Assembly: GCA_947044405.1 (NCBI GenBank)
Contig: CAMRHE010000054.1
Span: 4,541,501-4,605,500 of the forward strand
DNA from: Leptodactylus fallax
Taxonomy: Eukaryota > Chordata > Amphibia > Anura > Leptodactylidae
Length of the DNA stretch: 64,000 nucleotides
Reading direction: 5' to 3'
The notes beneath the pieces were generated by a model. The model saw only the letters and a program-made list of their open reading frames with translations, was not told the DNA's origin and did not search any database. This document shows positions 1 through 9,300 of this stretch, piece after piece. A program made the position numbers and the translations under genes. Each line of letters begins with the position of its first letter. The first letter of the stretch is position 1.

Positions 1-530
1 ATTAAGACGGTTTGGTTTTTAAAAGCCATGTCAGTTTTGCAGAGCCCCTGAAATGCCAATAAAGTGGAATTCTCTGACACTTTACCCCATTTTGAAAACT
101 ACACCCCTGAAGGAATTTATCCAGGGGTGCAGTGAACATTTTTAATCTTCAAGTATTTAATTAACTTATTTTCCACAAATGAATGCTCAGCTTAAGGTGA
201 AAAGTAAAAACGGCAATTTTTCCAGAATATATAATTTCATTGTGCAATATGCTGTGCCCAGTTTGTGTCAGAAATGAGCACTCCAATGGCTTTTGTATTT
301 AGGATAACCTGTTTTCAGTTTTTTGCTGACACAAGCTGGGCGCAACATATCAGGTACTGAAATGGCGGATATATGGAAAAATTTCAATTTTCATCAGCTA
401 TGCATTTATTTCAGAAAAAAATAAATTAATGCAACACCAAGGCTTAAACATGTTCTCTATGCCTCTTGATAAAATCCTGTGAGGGGTGTAGTTTCCAAAA
501 TGGGAATACAGGTCTATGATTCCCACTTTA
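1..530. repeat. Interspersed repeat R, left part
   Basis: No gene. The text contains phrases that recur across the window, such as 'gccatgtcagttttgcagagcccc', 'aaactacacccct' and 'aggggtgtagtttccaaaatgg'. Related copies lie at 2468-2690, 4770-5395, 14786-15565 and 17080-18160. The copy is split by the MITE beginning at 531 and resumes at 2468. It resembles an abundant amphibian interspersed repeat whose class I cannot assign. Confidence 0.6.
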
Positions 531-685
531 GGCTAAGGCCCCACATGGCAGGCCGCAGCAAAAAAGCGATGTGGGAAAAACTGTGGCGGTAAAGCTTCAT
601 GTTTTTTCCCGCATCACTTTTCACTCTGCAGACTTTCTGCTTCCATTATACCTATAGGGAAACCGCTGGCATTTCCGTAGGTATA

Positions 686-2275
686 CAGTGCCTTGCGAAA
701 GTATTGGGCCCCCTTGAACTTTTCAACCTTTTGCCACATTTCAGGCTTCAAACATAAGGATATAAAATTTTAATTTTTTTGGTGAAGAATCAACAACAAG
801 TGGGACACAATCGTGAAGTGGAACGAAATTTATTGGATATTTAAAACTTTTGTAAAAAATAAAAAACTGAAAAGTGGGGCGTGCCAAATTATTCGGCCCC
901 CTTAAGTTAATACTTTGTAGCACCACCTTTTGCTGTGATTACAGCTGCAAGTCGCTTGGGGTATGTCTCTATTTGCACATCGAGAGACTGAAATTCTTGC
1001 CCATTCTTCCTTGGAAAACAGCTCGAGCTCAGTGAGGTTGGATGGAGAGTGTTTGTGAACAGCAGTTTTCAGTTCTTTCCACAGATTCTCGATTGGATTC
1101 AGGTCTGGACTTTGACTTGGCCATTCTAACACCTGGATAAGTTTATTTGTGAACCATTTCATTGTAGATTTTGCTTTATGCATTTTTGCTTTTGCAGACT
1201 CCAACAGGTTTTCTTCCAGAATGGTCCTGTATTTGGCTCCATCCATCTTCCCATCAATTTTAACCATCTTCCCTGTCCCTGCTGAAGAAAAGCAGGCCCA
1301 AACCATGATGCTGCCACCACCATGTTTGACAGTGGGGATGGTGTGTTCAGGGTGATGAGCTGTGTTGCTTTTACGCCAAACATATCGTTTTGCATTGTGG
1401 CCAAAAAGTTCGATTTTGGTTTCATCTGACCAGAGCACCTTCTTCCACATGTTTGGTGTGTCTCCCAGGTGGCTTGTGGCAAACTTTAAACAAGACTTTT
1501 TATGGATATCTTTGAGAAATGGCTTTCTTCTTGCCACTCTTCCATAAAGGCCAGATTTGTGCAGTGTATGACTGATTGTTGTCCTATGGACAGACTCTCC
1601 CTCCTCAGCTGTAGATCTCTGCAGTTCATCCAGAGTGATCATGGGCCTCTTGGCTGCATCTCTGATCAGTCTTCTCCTTGTTTGAGATGACAGTTTAGAG
1701 GGACGGCCGGGTCTTGGTAGATTTGCAGTGGTCTGATACTCCTTCCATTTCAATATGATCGCTTGCACAGTGCTCACTGGGATGTTTATAGTTTGGGAAA
1801 TCTTTTTGTATCCAAATCCGGCTTTAAACTTCTCCACAACAGTATCACGGACCTGCCTGGTGTGTTCCTTGGTCTTCATTATGCTCTCTGCGCTTTAAAC
1901 AGAACCCTGAGACTATCACAGAGCAGGTGCATTTATACGGAGATTTGATTACACACAGGTGGATTATATTTATCATCATCAGTCATTTAGGACAACATTG
2001 GATCATTCAGAGATCCTCACTGAACTTCTGGACTGAGTTTGCTGCACTGAAAGTAAAGGGACCGAATAATATTGCACGCCCCACTTTTCAGTTTTTTATT
2101 TTTTACAAAAGTTTAAAATAACCAATAAATTTCGTTCCACTTCACAATTGTGTCCCACTTGTTGTTGATTCTTCACCAAAAAATTAAAATTTTATATCTT
2201 TATGTTTGAAGCCTGAAATGTGAAAAGTTGAAGGTTGAAAAGTTCAAGGGGGCCGAATGCTTTCGCAAGGCACTG
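686..2275 (-). mobile_element. Tc1-like DNA transposon (family A, copy 1)
   Basis: The element starts CAGTGCCTTGCGAAAG and ends with its inverse CTTTCGCAAGGCACTG. It is flanked by TA at 684-685 and 2276-2277, the target duplication expected of Tc1/mariner. The inverted repeats are long, about 210-220 bp each (686-900 and 2055-2275). Total length is about 1.59 kb, normal for a Tc1 element. It holds one minus-strand transposase gene with an inactivating deletion. It sits inside an M1 MITE, which itself sits inside repeat R. Confidence 0.95.
902..1879 (-). pseudogene. Tc1-like transposase, catalytic deletion
   Basis: This is a 325-codon open frame starting MKTKEHTRQVRD, chosen because the same MKTKE start occurs in the family B copies at 32524 and 52775. 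The N-terminal ~110 residues are the paired HTH region, including KISQTINIPVSTVQAII and a GRPSKLS linker (GRPR-like). The catalytic domain follows, with WSDETKIELFG (first Asp) and [11 protein letters not shown] (the Glu of DD34E). Compared with the copy at 26579-27594, about 17 residues are missing after LLESAK. The lost segment includes the FQQDND motif with the second catalytic Asp. The last ~20 residues are frameshifted. It would have bound the element's inverted repeats in the nucleus, but it cannot be an active enzyme as it stands. Confidence 0.93.
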
Positions 2276-2467
2276 TAATTGACATGCTGTGATTTCCAAA
2301 ACCGTGACAGTTTTGGAAATTGCAGCATGTCTGCAGCGCGTATTTTTTCACAAGGTGTGGATGGAATTCGCCATAATCTTGTAGTGACTGTAAAACGGTG
2401 CGATTTTTCCATGGAGAATCCACCACAAACAAACCGCGGCGTTTATACCACGTGTGGCCCCGTCCTT

Positions 2468-2690
2468 ACTGGCAATTCAGGAGATCTGTAGAAGTGACAT
2501 GATGTCCAAAAAGCAAACTGTGTTCCAAAAACCAAATACCGCTCCTTCCATTCTGTGCTCGGCTGTGCCCAAATAATTTACACCCACACATTGTTAAGTA
2601 TCTTTTCTTGCTGTAAACACAGAATCCTCTGATTAGTCTTGTTGCCAAACAACACTTGCATACATTAGCATATGTAACAGTTCAATAGTC
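2468..2690. repeat. Interspersed repeat R, right part
   Basis: Continues the repeat interrupted at 531. It has the R-type text 'acatgatgtccaaaaagcaaactg' and 'tttacacccacacattgtta', which parallels 4845-4960 and 17190-17310. No coding capacity is seen. Confidence 0.55.
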
Positions 2691-3169
2691 CAGGTTTTTT
2701 GTGAACAGTCACAAACAGCAACTTAAAGCGGCTTGCTTCAGCTGGATAATTTCAAAAGTAAAAAAAAAAATGTCTTTATGTAATTTACAAGTACAACTTT
2801 CACTGGAAAGAAGACCGCCCCCTCCCCAGCCTCATTATACTTACATGTTCCTCCTGTGGCTATTCGGATTCTGGGACATCATCACTGGAAGGCCACCTCT
2901 TCATTGCGTGTGCCGGCCGTCCACGCATGCGCATTACGGCCGGCACACGTCAGAAAGAGGAGTTGTTGGTCTCTGATGATGTCTCAGGTCTGGACCTGAA
3001 AGGAAGTGTAATGGGGCTAGGGGGGGGGGCTCAAAGAGGAGGAGCCGGCCGGTACACATCACAAAGAGTTTGTGCTGGCCGGCACCTCCATAGAGTCATG
3101 TAACACCGTATAATATGGACTGCGAATGCGCAATCCATATTATACTGTGCTTGGGCTACTGTGTAGCAT

Positions 3170-3540
3170 ATGATACTGTGCAGGAGCTACTATGGAGCAT
3201 TATAGCATGCATGGGCCACTATTGAGCATTATACAGTGTGGGGGCCATTGTGTAGCATTATACCATGTAGGGGCCACTTTGGAGCATATTATACAGTGCA
3301 GGGGCCATTGTGGAGCATATTGTACTGTGCAGGGGCCACTGAGGATCATTATCCTGTGCAGGGGCCAATGTGGAGCATATTATACTGTGCAGGGGCCACT
3401 GTGGAGCATTATCCTGTGCAGGGGCCAATTTGGAGCATATTATACTGTGCAGGGGCCACTGTGGAGCATTATACTGTGCAGGGACCACTGTGGAGCATTA
3501 TACTGTGCAGGGGCCACTGTGGAGCATTATACTGTTTATG
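3170..3540. repeat. 29-31 bp minisatellite
   Basis: About 12 tandem units of 29-31 bp share the core ggggccactgtggagcatta followed by tactgtgca. Units vary by an extra 'ta' (gcatatta versus gcatta). The open frames on both strands through this block (for example 3192-3623) follow from the absence of stops in the repeat unit and are not genes. Confidence 0.85.
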
Positions 3541-3654
3541 TATGTGTGCATACTTTTATATATACCATACCTCCCAACTTTCAAAGGATAGAAAATGGGA
3601 CAGTATGTGCAAATCTACGTTGACTTCTTCCATTCTCATCCATTTTTCTATGTG

Positions 3655-4380
3655 CCCCCACACAGTATAATGCTCCAACAGTAATCCTTACATTATATGC
3701 CCCCATATTATGATGTTCCTCTCCAATTGCCCCACAGTATGAAGTCCCTTTCCTGATGCCCCAGTTTAAACTGGGGAAAACTAGAGGGGGACATTAAGCT
3801 GGGGAAGCTGGAGGGGGACATTAAACCATGGGGGGAGTTGGATGGGGACATTAAACTGGGGGCTGCTGGAGGGGGACATTAAACTGGGGGAAACTATAGG
3901 GGGATATTAAACTGGGGCAGTTAGAGGGTGACATTAAACTGGGGGCAACTAGAGGAAGACATGTCCCCCTCCAGCTACCCCCAGAGTTTAATGTCCTCCT
4001 CTAGTTGCCCTCAGTTTAATGTCTCCTTTTATCTTGCCCCCAGTTGAATGTTCCCATCCAATGAAGACCACTGTTTAATGTTCCCCTTCAGCTGCCCCCA
4101 ATTTAATGTCACCCTCGATCTGCCACTCCAGTTTAATGTTCCTCTTCATCTCCCCCAGTTTAATGTCCCCCCTCCATCTGTCCCCAGTTTAATGCCCTCC
4201 CTCCATCTGCCCCCAGTTTATTGCCCCCTCCATCTGCCCCCAGTATAATGTCCCCCATTCATCTGCCACCAGTTTAATGTTCTCCCTTCATTTGCCCCCA
4301 GTTTAATGTCCCCCCTTCACCTGCCCCAGTTTAATGTCCCCCCTTCATCTGTCACCAGCTTAATGTTTACCCTCCATTTG
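3655..4380. repeat. ~28-31 bp minisatellite, inverted in its middle
   Basis: Units read 'gggggacattaaactggg' at 3770-3955 and then the complement 'cagtttaatgtcccccct' at 3960-4380. The array therefore switches orientation near 3958. Units are degenerate. A related array lies at 55800-56320. Confidence 0.75.
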
Positions 4381-4699
4381 CCTCCAAAGTTTAACATAAT
4401 AGAAACACTGACACTCACCTCTCCTCTCTCTCCTGCTGCTCTGTAGAAGTATGTTCTCCCAGAGTGTTCAGGGAGCTTCAGGCGTGATGTGAGTGATGCC
4501 ATCACATTGTGCCGACAGCAACCGCGGCCGAAGCACACAGGGATGTGCTTCACAAAGAGTGGTGAGGCAGGAGCTGTCCGCAGTTAACTCCTGCTTCATC
4601 ATTGTATTTAACTCATCTGCGTCCAGAGGATATGATACTGGGACATACTGACAGCGTGACAGGACCCCAGAATCAGGGGCTCGAAACACTGTTCTAGGT

Positions 4700-5402
4700 A
4701 TTTGAGTGCATTTATTAATCTATTAATAGCACTAACAGACCTTTTTTTGAAAAAAAAAAACCTTTAACACGACCTTGAGTAACTCATAAGTAAGTAAGGT
4801 TTTTGGACGCCATGTTACATTTGCAGAGACCCTAAAATGGCCCCTACAATATGATGTCCAAAAACCAGTCCCTCTAAGTCTATCCTCCAAAAGCTAAAAA
4901 GCACAGTGCTCCTTCAGTAAACAGCAGTTTACACCCACATATACAACTTTTTTGTTCCCAGGATAACCCGTTTAAATGTTTGCATGCCTCTGTTGACAAA
5001 AAGTAGGCACAACATATTTTCTACAAAAATTTAAATTTCACTTTTCACTGCATTGAAGTCTTAGGCTCAAAATGATAATAATACCCCTTGCAAAAGTCTT
5101 TGGGGGGTGTAGTTTCTAAGATGGGGTCATATTTTAGGGGTGGGTTATTTATTTTCTCAGATCCTCTGCTAATGCCCGCTGATGCAGTGTAAATGTCCAA
5201 ATTAGGCCTCAAATGTGCACGGTGCTCATTCACTTCTGTCGTATTTCTAGGCAAAAGATTAGGGCTGCATGTAGGGTGTTTTCAAAATCAGGAAACAGAA
5301 CATAATAACTGGAGAGCTGACCTTTCACAGTGCCACAAACTGGCCATGACATTGGGTACTGAAATAGCATATACATTATATTAACATTATCTTACCATAG
5401 TC
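4700..5402. repeat. Interspersed repeat R copy
   Basis: Contains R-type phrases 'tttttggacgccatgtta', 'tttgcagagaccctaaaatgg', 'gggtgtagtttctaagatgggg' and 'tttctaggcaaaagattagggct'. No gene. It ends where LINE coding sequence begins at about 5403. Confidence 0.55.
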
Positions 5403-5565
5403 TGACCTTCACACGTGCCCAGGTGAGAAGGGCGCTGAAAAAGATCAAAGTTGAAAAGGCTGCAGGGTCAGATGGCATCAGTGCAAGGCTAATTAAGACT
5501 TGTGGGGATCAGCTGTGTAGTATTATTACATATATGTTTAATATGAGTCTGAAGCGGGAAATAAT
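5403..5565 (+). pseudogene. CR1/L2-type LINE, 5' fragment before the hAT insertion
   Basis: Translated on the plus strand, this stretch gives an RT-type N-terminal segment with VRRALKKIKVEKAAGSDGIS and later CGDQLCSII and FNMSLKREII. The 'KAAGSDGIS' block is the motif that precedes the palm of reverse transcriptases in CR1/L2/Rex-like LINEs. The reading frame continues at 11320 after removal of the hAT element and one copy of its 8-bp duplication. The start is a 5' truncation, common for LINEs. The endonuclease domain is absent. Confidence 0.85.
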
Positions 5566-6292
5566 TAGATTCTGCAGAAGTGGAATTTGATCGAAATTTC
5601 AGGAAATCTTCGATTCGCCACGATTCCGGATTACCTCATGCGTCGATGCATCGAATCGCATTTTTTAAATAAAATGGCTGCTGCACATGTTAGGACAAGG
5701 GGGAAGAGACTCAGGGAGTGCGGGATCACCCACAATGCCAAGGATGCAGCTAATCAGCAGCCAGCAGGACCTGTGATGTCACAGCCCTATAAAAACCCTC
5801 GGCCATTTTAGGTACAGTCATTCCACATTGCTCTTACTGTAGTGATAGACGTCGGCAGGAGCTAGGGAAAGACTTAGAAAAAATATAGAAGTTCAGGGAA
5901 AGAGGCTGAGCCTTAGAACTGTAGGGTAAGCATAGGGAGGGATTGAGAGAAGAATTTGGGGTGGTTGCAGCATCATTTACAACAAAAATTTGCAGCATAA
6001 TTCACATTGCAGCACTCACTGCCATTATACTGCTACTCATTACTTATATCTGTGTCGTCAAGGTGGAACACAACAAGCCTTTTGCAGTGCAGTGCAGCAA
6101 AAAAAAAAATGAAATATCATACACTAATATCTGCACGTATCTGTAAAAAAAGCCTTTTTAAAGGGGCTTATTCACTTTTCTTCCAAGGCATAACATTATT
6201 CAGTACTATTGTGCCAAAGAAAACTGAATTATCATCCAATAATTTCTGCACTTATCTGTAATAAAGGTCTTTAACGTGGGGAAAGACATAAC

Positions 6293-6690
6293 GACCATAT
6301 TCACCATTTTGTTACCAGTATAAAGTTGCATGCCATTTTTCAATACAGTATTGTCAATAATAATTCAATAATTCTTAGTGGTTATCACTTATTTAAAGGT
6401 GTTTATTAGTGTCAAAACACATAAAAAGGACCATATTCGCCATTTTGTTACCAGTATAAAGTTGCTGGCAATATTTAAAGACAGTTTGTCAATAAAAATT
6501 CAATAATTCTTAGCAGTTATCACTTATATAAAGGTGTTTATTAGTGTCAAAACACATAAAAAGGATCATATTCGGCATTTTGTTACCAGTATAAAGTTGC
6601 AGGGAATTTTTCAATACAGTATTGTTAATAATTAACTGATTCTGAGCTACAAATCTCTGCCTTTATCATGCTTTTTTAATTGGTGTTCAT
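6293..6690. repeat. Three ~135-bp direct repeats in the hAT 5' region
   Basis: Starts at about 6293, 6429 and 6564 (period 135-136 bp). Each unit carries 'ccattttgttaccagtata' followed by aagttgc, and later 'gtttattagtgtcaaaacac'. A more degraded related unit may lie at 6120-6290. The position just upstream of the open frame at 6815 would suit a promoter or transposase-binding region, but that is inference. Confidence 0.75.
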
Positions 6691-6838
6691 TAGTGGGTGA
6701 AGAAATAAGGGGCATATTTGCCGTTCTCTTCAAAGTAAAAAATAACAGGCCTTTTTGCCCTTTACAATTAAGTTTTTTCATTGAACAGTATGTCAGACAG
6801 AGAAGCGAGAGGCCATGCACAGGGGAGGGCAGATAGGC
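6676..6838 (+). repeat. Left arm of 160-bp inverted repeat inside hAT
   Basis: This arm runs from 'ttaattggtgttcattagtg' to 'ggccatgcacaggggagggc'. It is almost identical to the reverse complement of 7502-7667, differing by one base of a G run and a few end bases. The two arms enclose about 660 bp. Confidence 0.9.
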
Positions 6839-7468
6839 CTAAATGTTTCTGGCACAGGCACAGGTCGCAGCAGAGTAAGGGGGCGTGGCAGCAGGGGTCA
6901 GTTACAGAGGCCTGAGCTCCCAGTGTCAAGTAGTGGTTGTGTCTTGACCAGCAACCTAACCATTGTAGACTGGTTGACTCAGTCATCCAATTCATCCCAA
7001 GTCACATCAGACACCCCCAGCCAAGAGTCGGTGGGTTCGTCAGACACAACCCTTAGTTGGCTTGGCCCGACAGCAGGTCCTGTGCCCTCTCCTGTCCTCA
7101 ACCTACCTCTGTCCTTTTCTGTTCCCTCAGGTAGAGAACTACTCTATGCTGCGAGCTCAGATCCACTGTTTAGTGAGGAGGAGGTACTAGAGGACAGTCA
7201 GCAGCTACTGCTCAGCCAAGATGTGGAGGAGACAACCACCCCTTCCTGTGGTAGGCGGGCAAGTAGTGATGAGGAGAGTGGTATGGGAGCTGGTGTTGAG
7301 GAGGACATCAGTGACCTGCAGACAGTAGTGGATGATGATGTAGCCGATCGTAATTTTGAGCCGGGTGACGAAGGGGCCTCATCGTCATCAGTAGAAGAGG
7401 GTTGCATCTTGTGCATAAGGCAGCGGGGGGAGTCAGCAGGGTGGCAGCAGTGTGAGGTTGGGAGCTAA
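6815..7468 (+). CDS. Acidic low-complexity ORF of the hAT element
   Basis: A 217-codon frame begins MHRGGQIGLNV inside the left arm of the inverted repeat. It has an Arg/Gly stretch (about residues 18-28), then Ser/Thr-rich and very acidic segments (for example DEESGMGAGVEEDISDLQ). It has no recognised catalytic domain. It lies upstream of and in a different frame from the BED region. It may be the transposase N-terminus or a remnant first exon; some hAT proteins with BED fingers start with disordered acidic tails. The ATG lies in the duplicated arm, so this start may have been created by the inverted duplication. Function unknown. Confidence 0.4.
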   Translation: MHRGGQIGLNVSGTGTGRSRVRGRGSRGQLQRPELPVSSSGCVLTSNLTIVDWLTQSSNSSQVTSDTPSQESVGSSDTTLSWLGPTAGPVPSPVLNLPLSFSVPSGRELLYAASSDPLFSEEEVLEDSQQLLLSQDVEETTTPSCGRRASSDEESGMGAGVEEDISDLQTVVDDDVADRNFEPGDEGASSSSVEEGCILCIRQRGESAGWQQCEVGS

Positions 7469-9024
7469 ACGTGCCCAGGGTAGACCACCCGCTTCGCAGC
7501 AGCCTACCTGCCCTCCCCCTGTGCATGGCCTCTCGCTTCTCTGTCTGACATACTGTTCAATGAAAAAACTTAATTGTAAAGGGCAAAAAGGCCTGTTATT
7601 TTTTACTTTGAAGAGAACGGCAAATATGCCCCTTATTTCTTCACCCACTAATGAACACCAATTAAGCAGTGGTGCAGGGGTTCACGGAGGCAGTGGCGGT
7701 AGCAGTCAGTTATTTCAGAGAGTTGGGGGTAAAATCACCTACTCGGCAGTTTGGCAGTTTTTTGTAAAGCCGCCGGGGGAGGTGAACATGGCCATATGTT
7801 CAATCTGTGGGCAGAAGGTGAATCGTGGCCAGGGTGCCAATGTTGGCACCACAGCCCTGCGCCAACATATGTAGCATCACCATAAAGTGGCCTGGGAGAG
7901 CCGTGGCTCCAATGTGGTGGTCCAGCCTGCCACAGCAACCGCTCCAGCACCCGGTGGCATGCACCCCATTTCAGGCAGTCAAGGCTCCACCACCTCAGCT
8001 GAAGGAAGCTGTGTGTCCTTCCCATCATCTGCTGGTCATGATGCTCCTGCTGCTCCTCCTAGTCAGTTATTGCGTCAGCAATCGATCACAGAATCTATAT
8101 CTAAGAGACAATAATATGTGTGCAATCATCCAACAGTGCAGGAGCTGAAAGTGCTCCTGTCCAAATTGCTGGTGCTGCAGTCACTCCCTTTCCACTTGGT
8201 GGACTCTGCACCTTACAGAGAACTGATGGCTTGTGCCAAGCCGAGGTGGAGAGTCTCAAGCCATAATTTCTTTGCCAAGAGGGCAGTACCAGCCCTGCAC
8301 AAATATGTAGAAGAGAAGGTGGGCCAGTCCTTGAGCTTGTCGGTGTCTGCCAATGTGCACGGCAGCGTCGACGTGTGGAGCTGTAACAACAGTCAAGGAC
8401 AATATATGTCATTTACGGCCCACTGGGTTAATGTGGTGCCTGCCCATACACACCAGCAACTTGGACAGGTGATGCAGCTTCTGCCTTTACATTCTCACGC
8501 CGTTGGTCCTGCAACAATGTCCACCTCATCCACCACTGTCTCTTCAGCCTCCACTGCAGGAACAGCGCTCAACTTGCACTGGCATGGCAGCTGGGGGTGG
8601 GGGTGGCAGGAGCAGTATCAGCTCCATCAGAAGCAGCCTGAGCCTAGAGTCGCTGATGAGCAGCTTTCTTCAGCCGCATAGTGAAGAAGCTGCTCATCAG
8701 CAGCTAGACACAGAGCAGAAGTTGAACCAGCAGGTGATGGCATACTTAGAGTGCACCTTGACATCCGTCATCGAAGATCCGCTGGAGTACTGGGCAGCCA
8801 AACTGGATTTGTGGCTGCAACTAGCGGAGTTTGCCCTGGAAAAGCTGTCCTTCCCGGCCAGTAATGTGGCATCAGAGCGGGTGTCTAGTGCGGCGGGGGC
8901 CATAGTTACCCCAAGGAGAACTCGCCTATCCACCCAAAATTTGGAGAGACTGACCTTTGTGAAGATGGATCAGGAGTGGATCAGCCAGGATTTCCAGCCA
9001 CCAATGCCTGATGCAGCAGATTAA
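7452..9024 (+). pseudogene. hAT transposase with BED zinc finger, broken
   Basis: One frame covers 7452-8681 with in-frame stops at 7872-7874 (TAG) and about 8112-8114 (TAA). A second frame, 8503-9024, carries the C-terminus. In order: a BED-type finger (SAVWQFF, then CSICGQKV, then LRQHM and HHHK after the stop); a Ser/Ala-rich linker; a hAT core segment with FHLVDSAPYRELM, FFAKRAVPALHKYVEEKV and VDVWSCNNSQGQYMSF, where the Asp of VDVW is likely the first catalytic residue; then the C-terminal dimerisation region with LEYWAAKLDLW, FPASNVASERVSSAAG and NLERLTFVKMDQEW. The middle of the RNase H-like fold, with the other acidic residues and the insertion domain, is missing between about 8480 and 8690. 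It cannot encode an active enzyme. Confidence 0.9.
7502..7667 (-). repeat. Right arm of 160-bp inverted repeat inside hAT
   Basis: Reverse complement of 6676-6838. The reading frame at 7452-7874 runs through this arm before reaching the BED finger. The protein stretch encoded here is therefore an antisense copy of leader sequence rather than ancestral coding sequence, or the reverse. Confidence 0.9.
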
Positions 9025-9039
9025 ATGATCCATGCTGCC

Positions 9040-9300
9040 TCACCACACTCTGCCACTGGGTGACTGTATGGCGTCCTAAGGCTGTTGTTATCTACACATT
9101 ATATCACCTTGCCACTCTGTGGCCTACTCACGCTGCTGCCACCTCTGCACTCTGACACTGGATGACTGTATGGCCTCCTCACACTCCTGCCATCTCCTCA
9201 CTCTGCCACTGGGTGACTGTATGGCCTCCTAAGGCTGTTGTTACCTACACATTATATCACCTTGCCACTCTGTGGCCTACTCACATTGCTACCACCTCCA
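9040..9300. repeat. Two ~153-bp repeats leading into the minisatellite
   Basis: The phrase 'ctacacattatatcacct' with 'tgccactctgtggcctactc' occurs at about 9090-9130 and again at about 9246-9286. The repeats also include pieces of the 35-bp unit (gactgtatggc). They look like longer ancestral units from which the shorter array expanded. Confidence 0.65.

Larger units (their letters stand above)
531..2467. mobile_element. M1-family MITE, interrupted by Tc1-like element
   Basis: The left end reads ggctaaggccccacatgg and the right end reads cgtgtggccccgtcctta, which is an imperfect inverted terminal repeat. The interior is 531-683 plus 2278-2467, about 340 bp once the Tc1-like element at 686-2275 is removed. 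Palindromic pieces such as 'tttccaaaaccgtgacagttttggaaa' occur at 2291-2320. The same ends recur at 12817-13023, 14458-14785, 18664-18875, 35901-36093, 44263-44350 and 58224-58412. It is non-coding and non-autonomous; the superfamily is not assigned. Confidence 0.6.
2820..4691. repeat. Minisatellite-bearing repeat (possible hAT-like element, ends unclear)
   Basis: This region has the same general build as the hAT-like elements at 34051-35615 and 53158-56812: a GC-rich flank with CpG-rich pieces (2900-3080), a minisatellite on the cattatactgtg motif, a second minisatellite on 'ttaatgtccccc', then a flank (4380-4691) similar to 56330-56600 ('tactcacctt' and a cgcgatgtgagtgatg-like stretch). The right end reads cgaaacactg, whose inverse CAGTGTTTCG would fit a hAT terminus. 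I found no matching left end or 8-bp duplication, so boundaries are tentative. The overlapping open frames here are a by-product of the repeats. Confidence 0.4.

Noticed and set aside
3192..3670. Open frames on both strands (143, 144 and 76 codons)
   Set aside because: They are translations of the 29-31 bp minisatellite and not genes.
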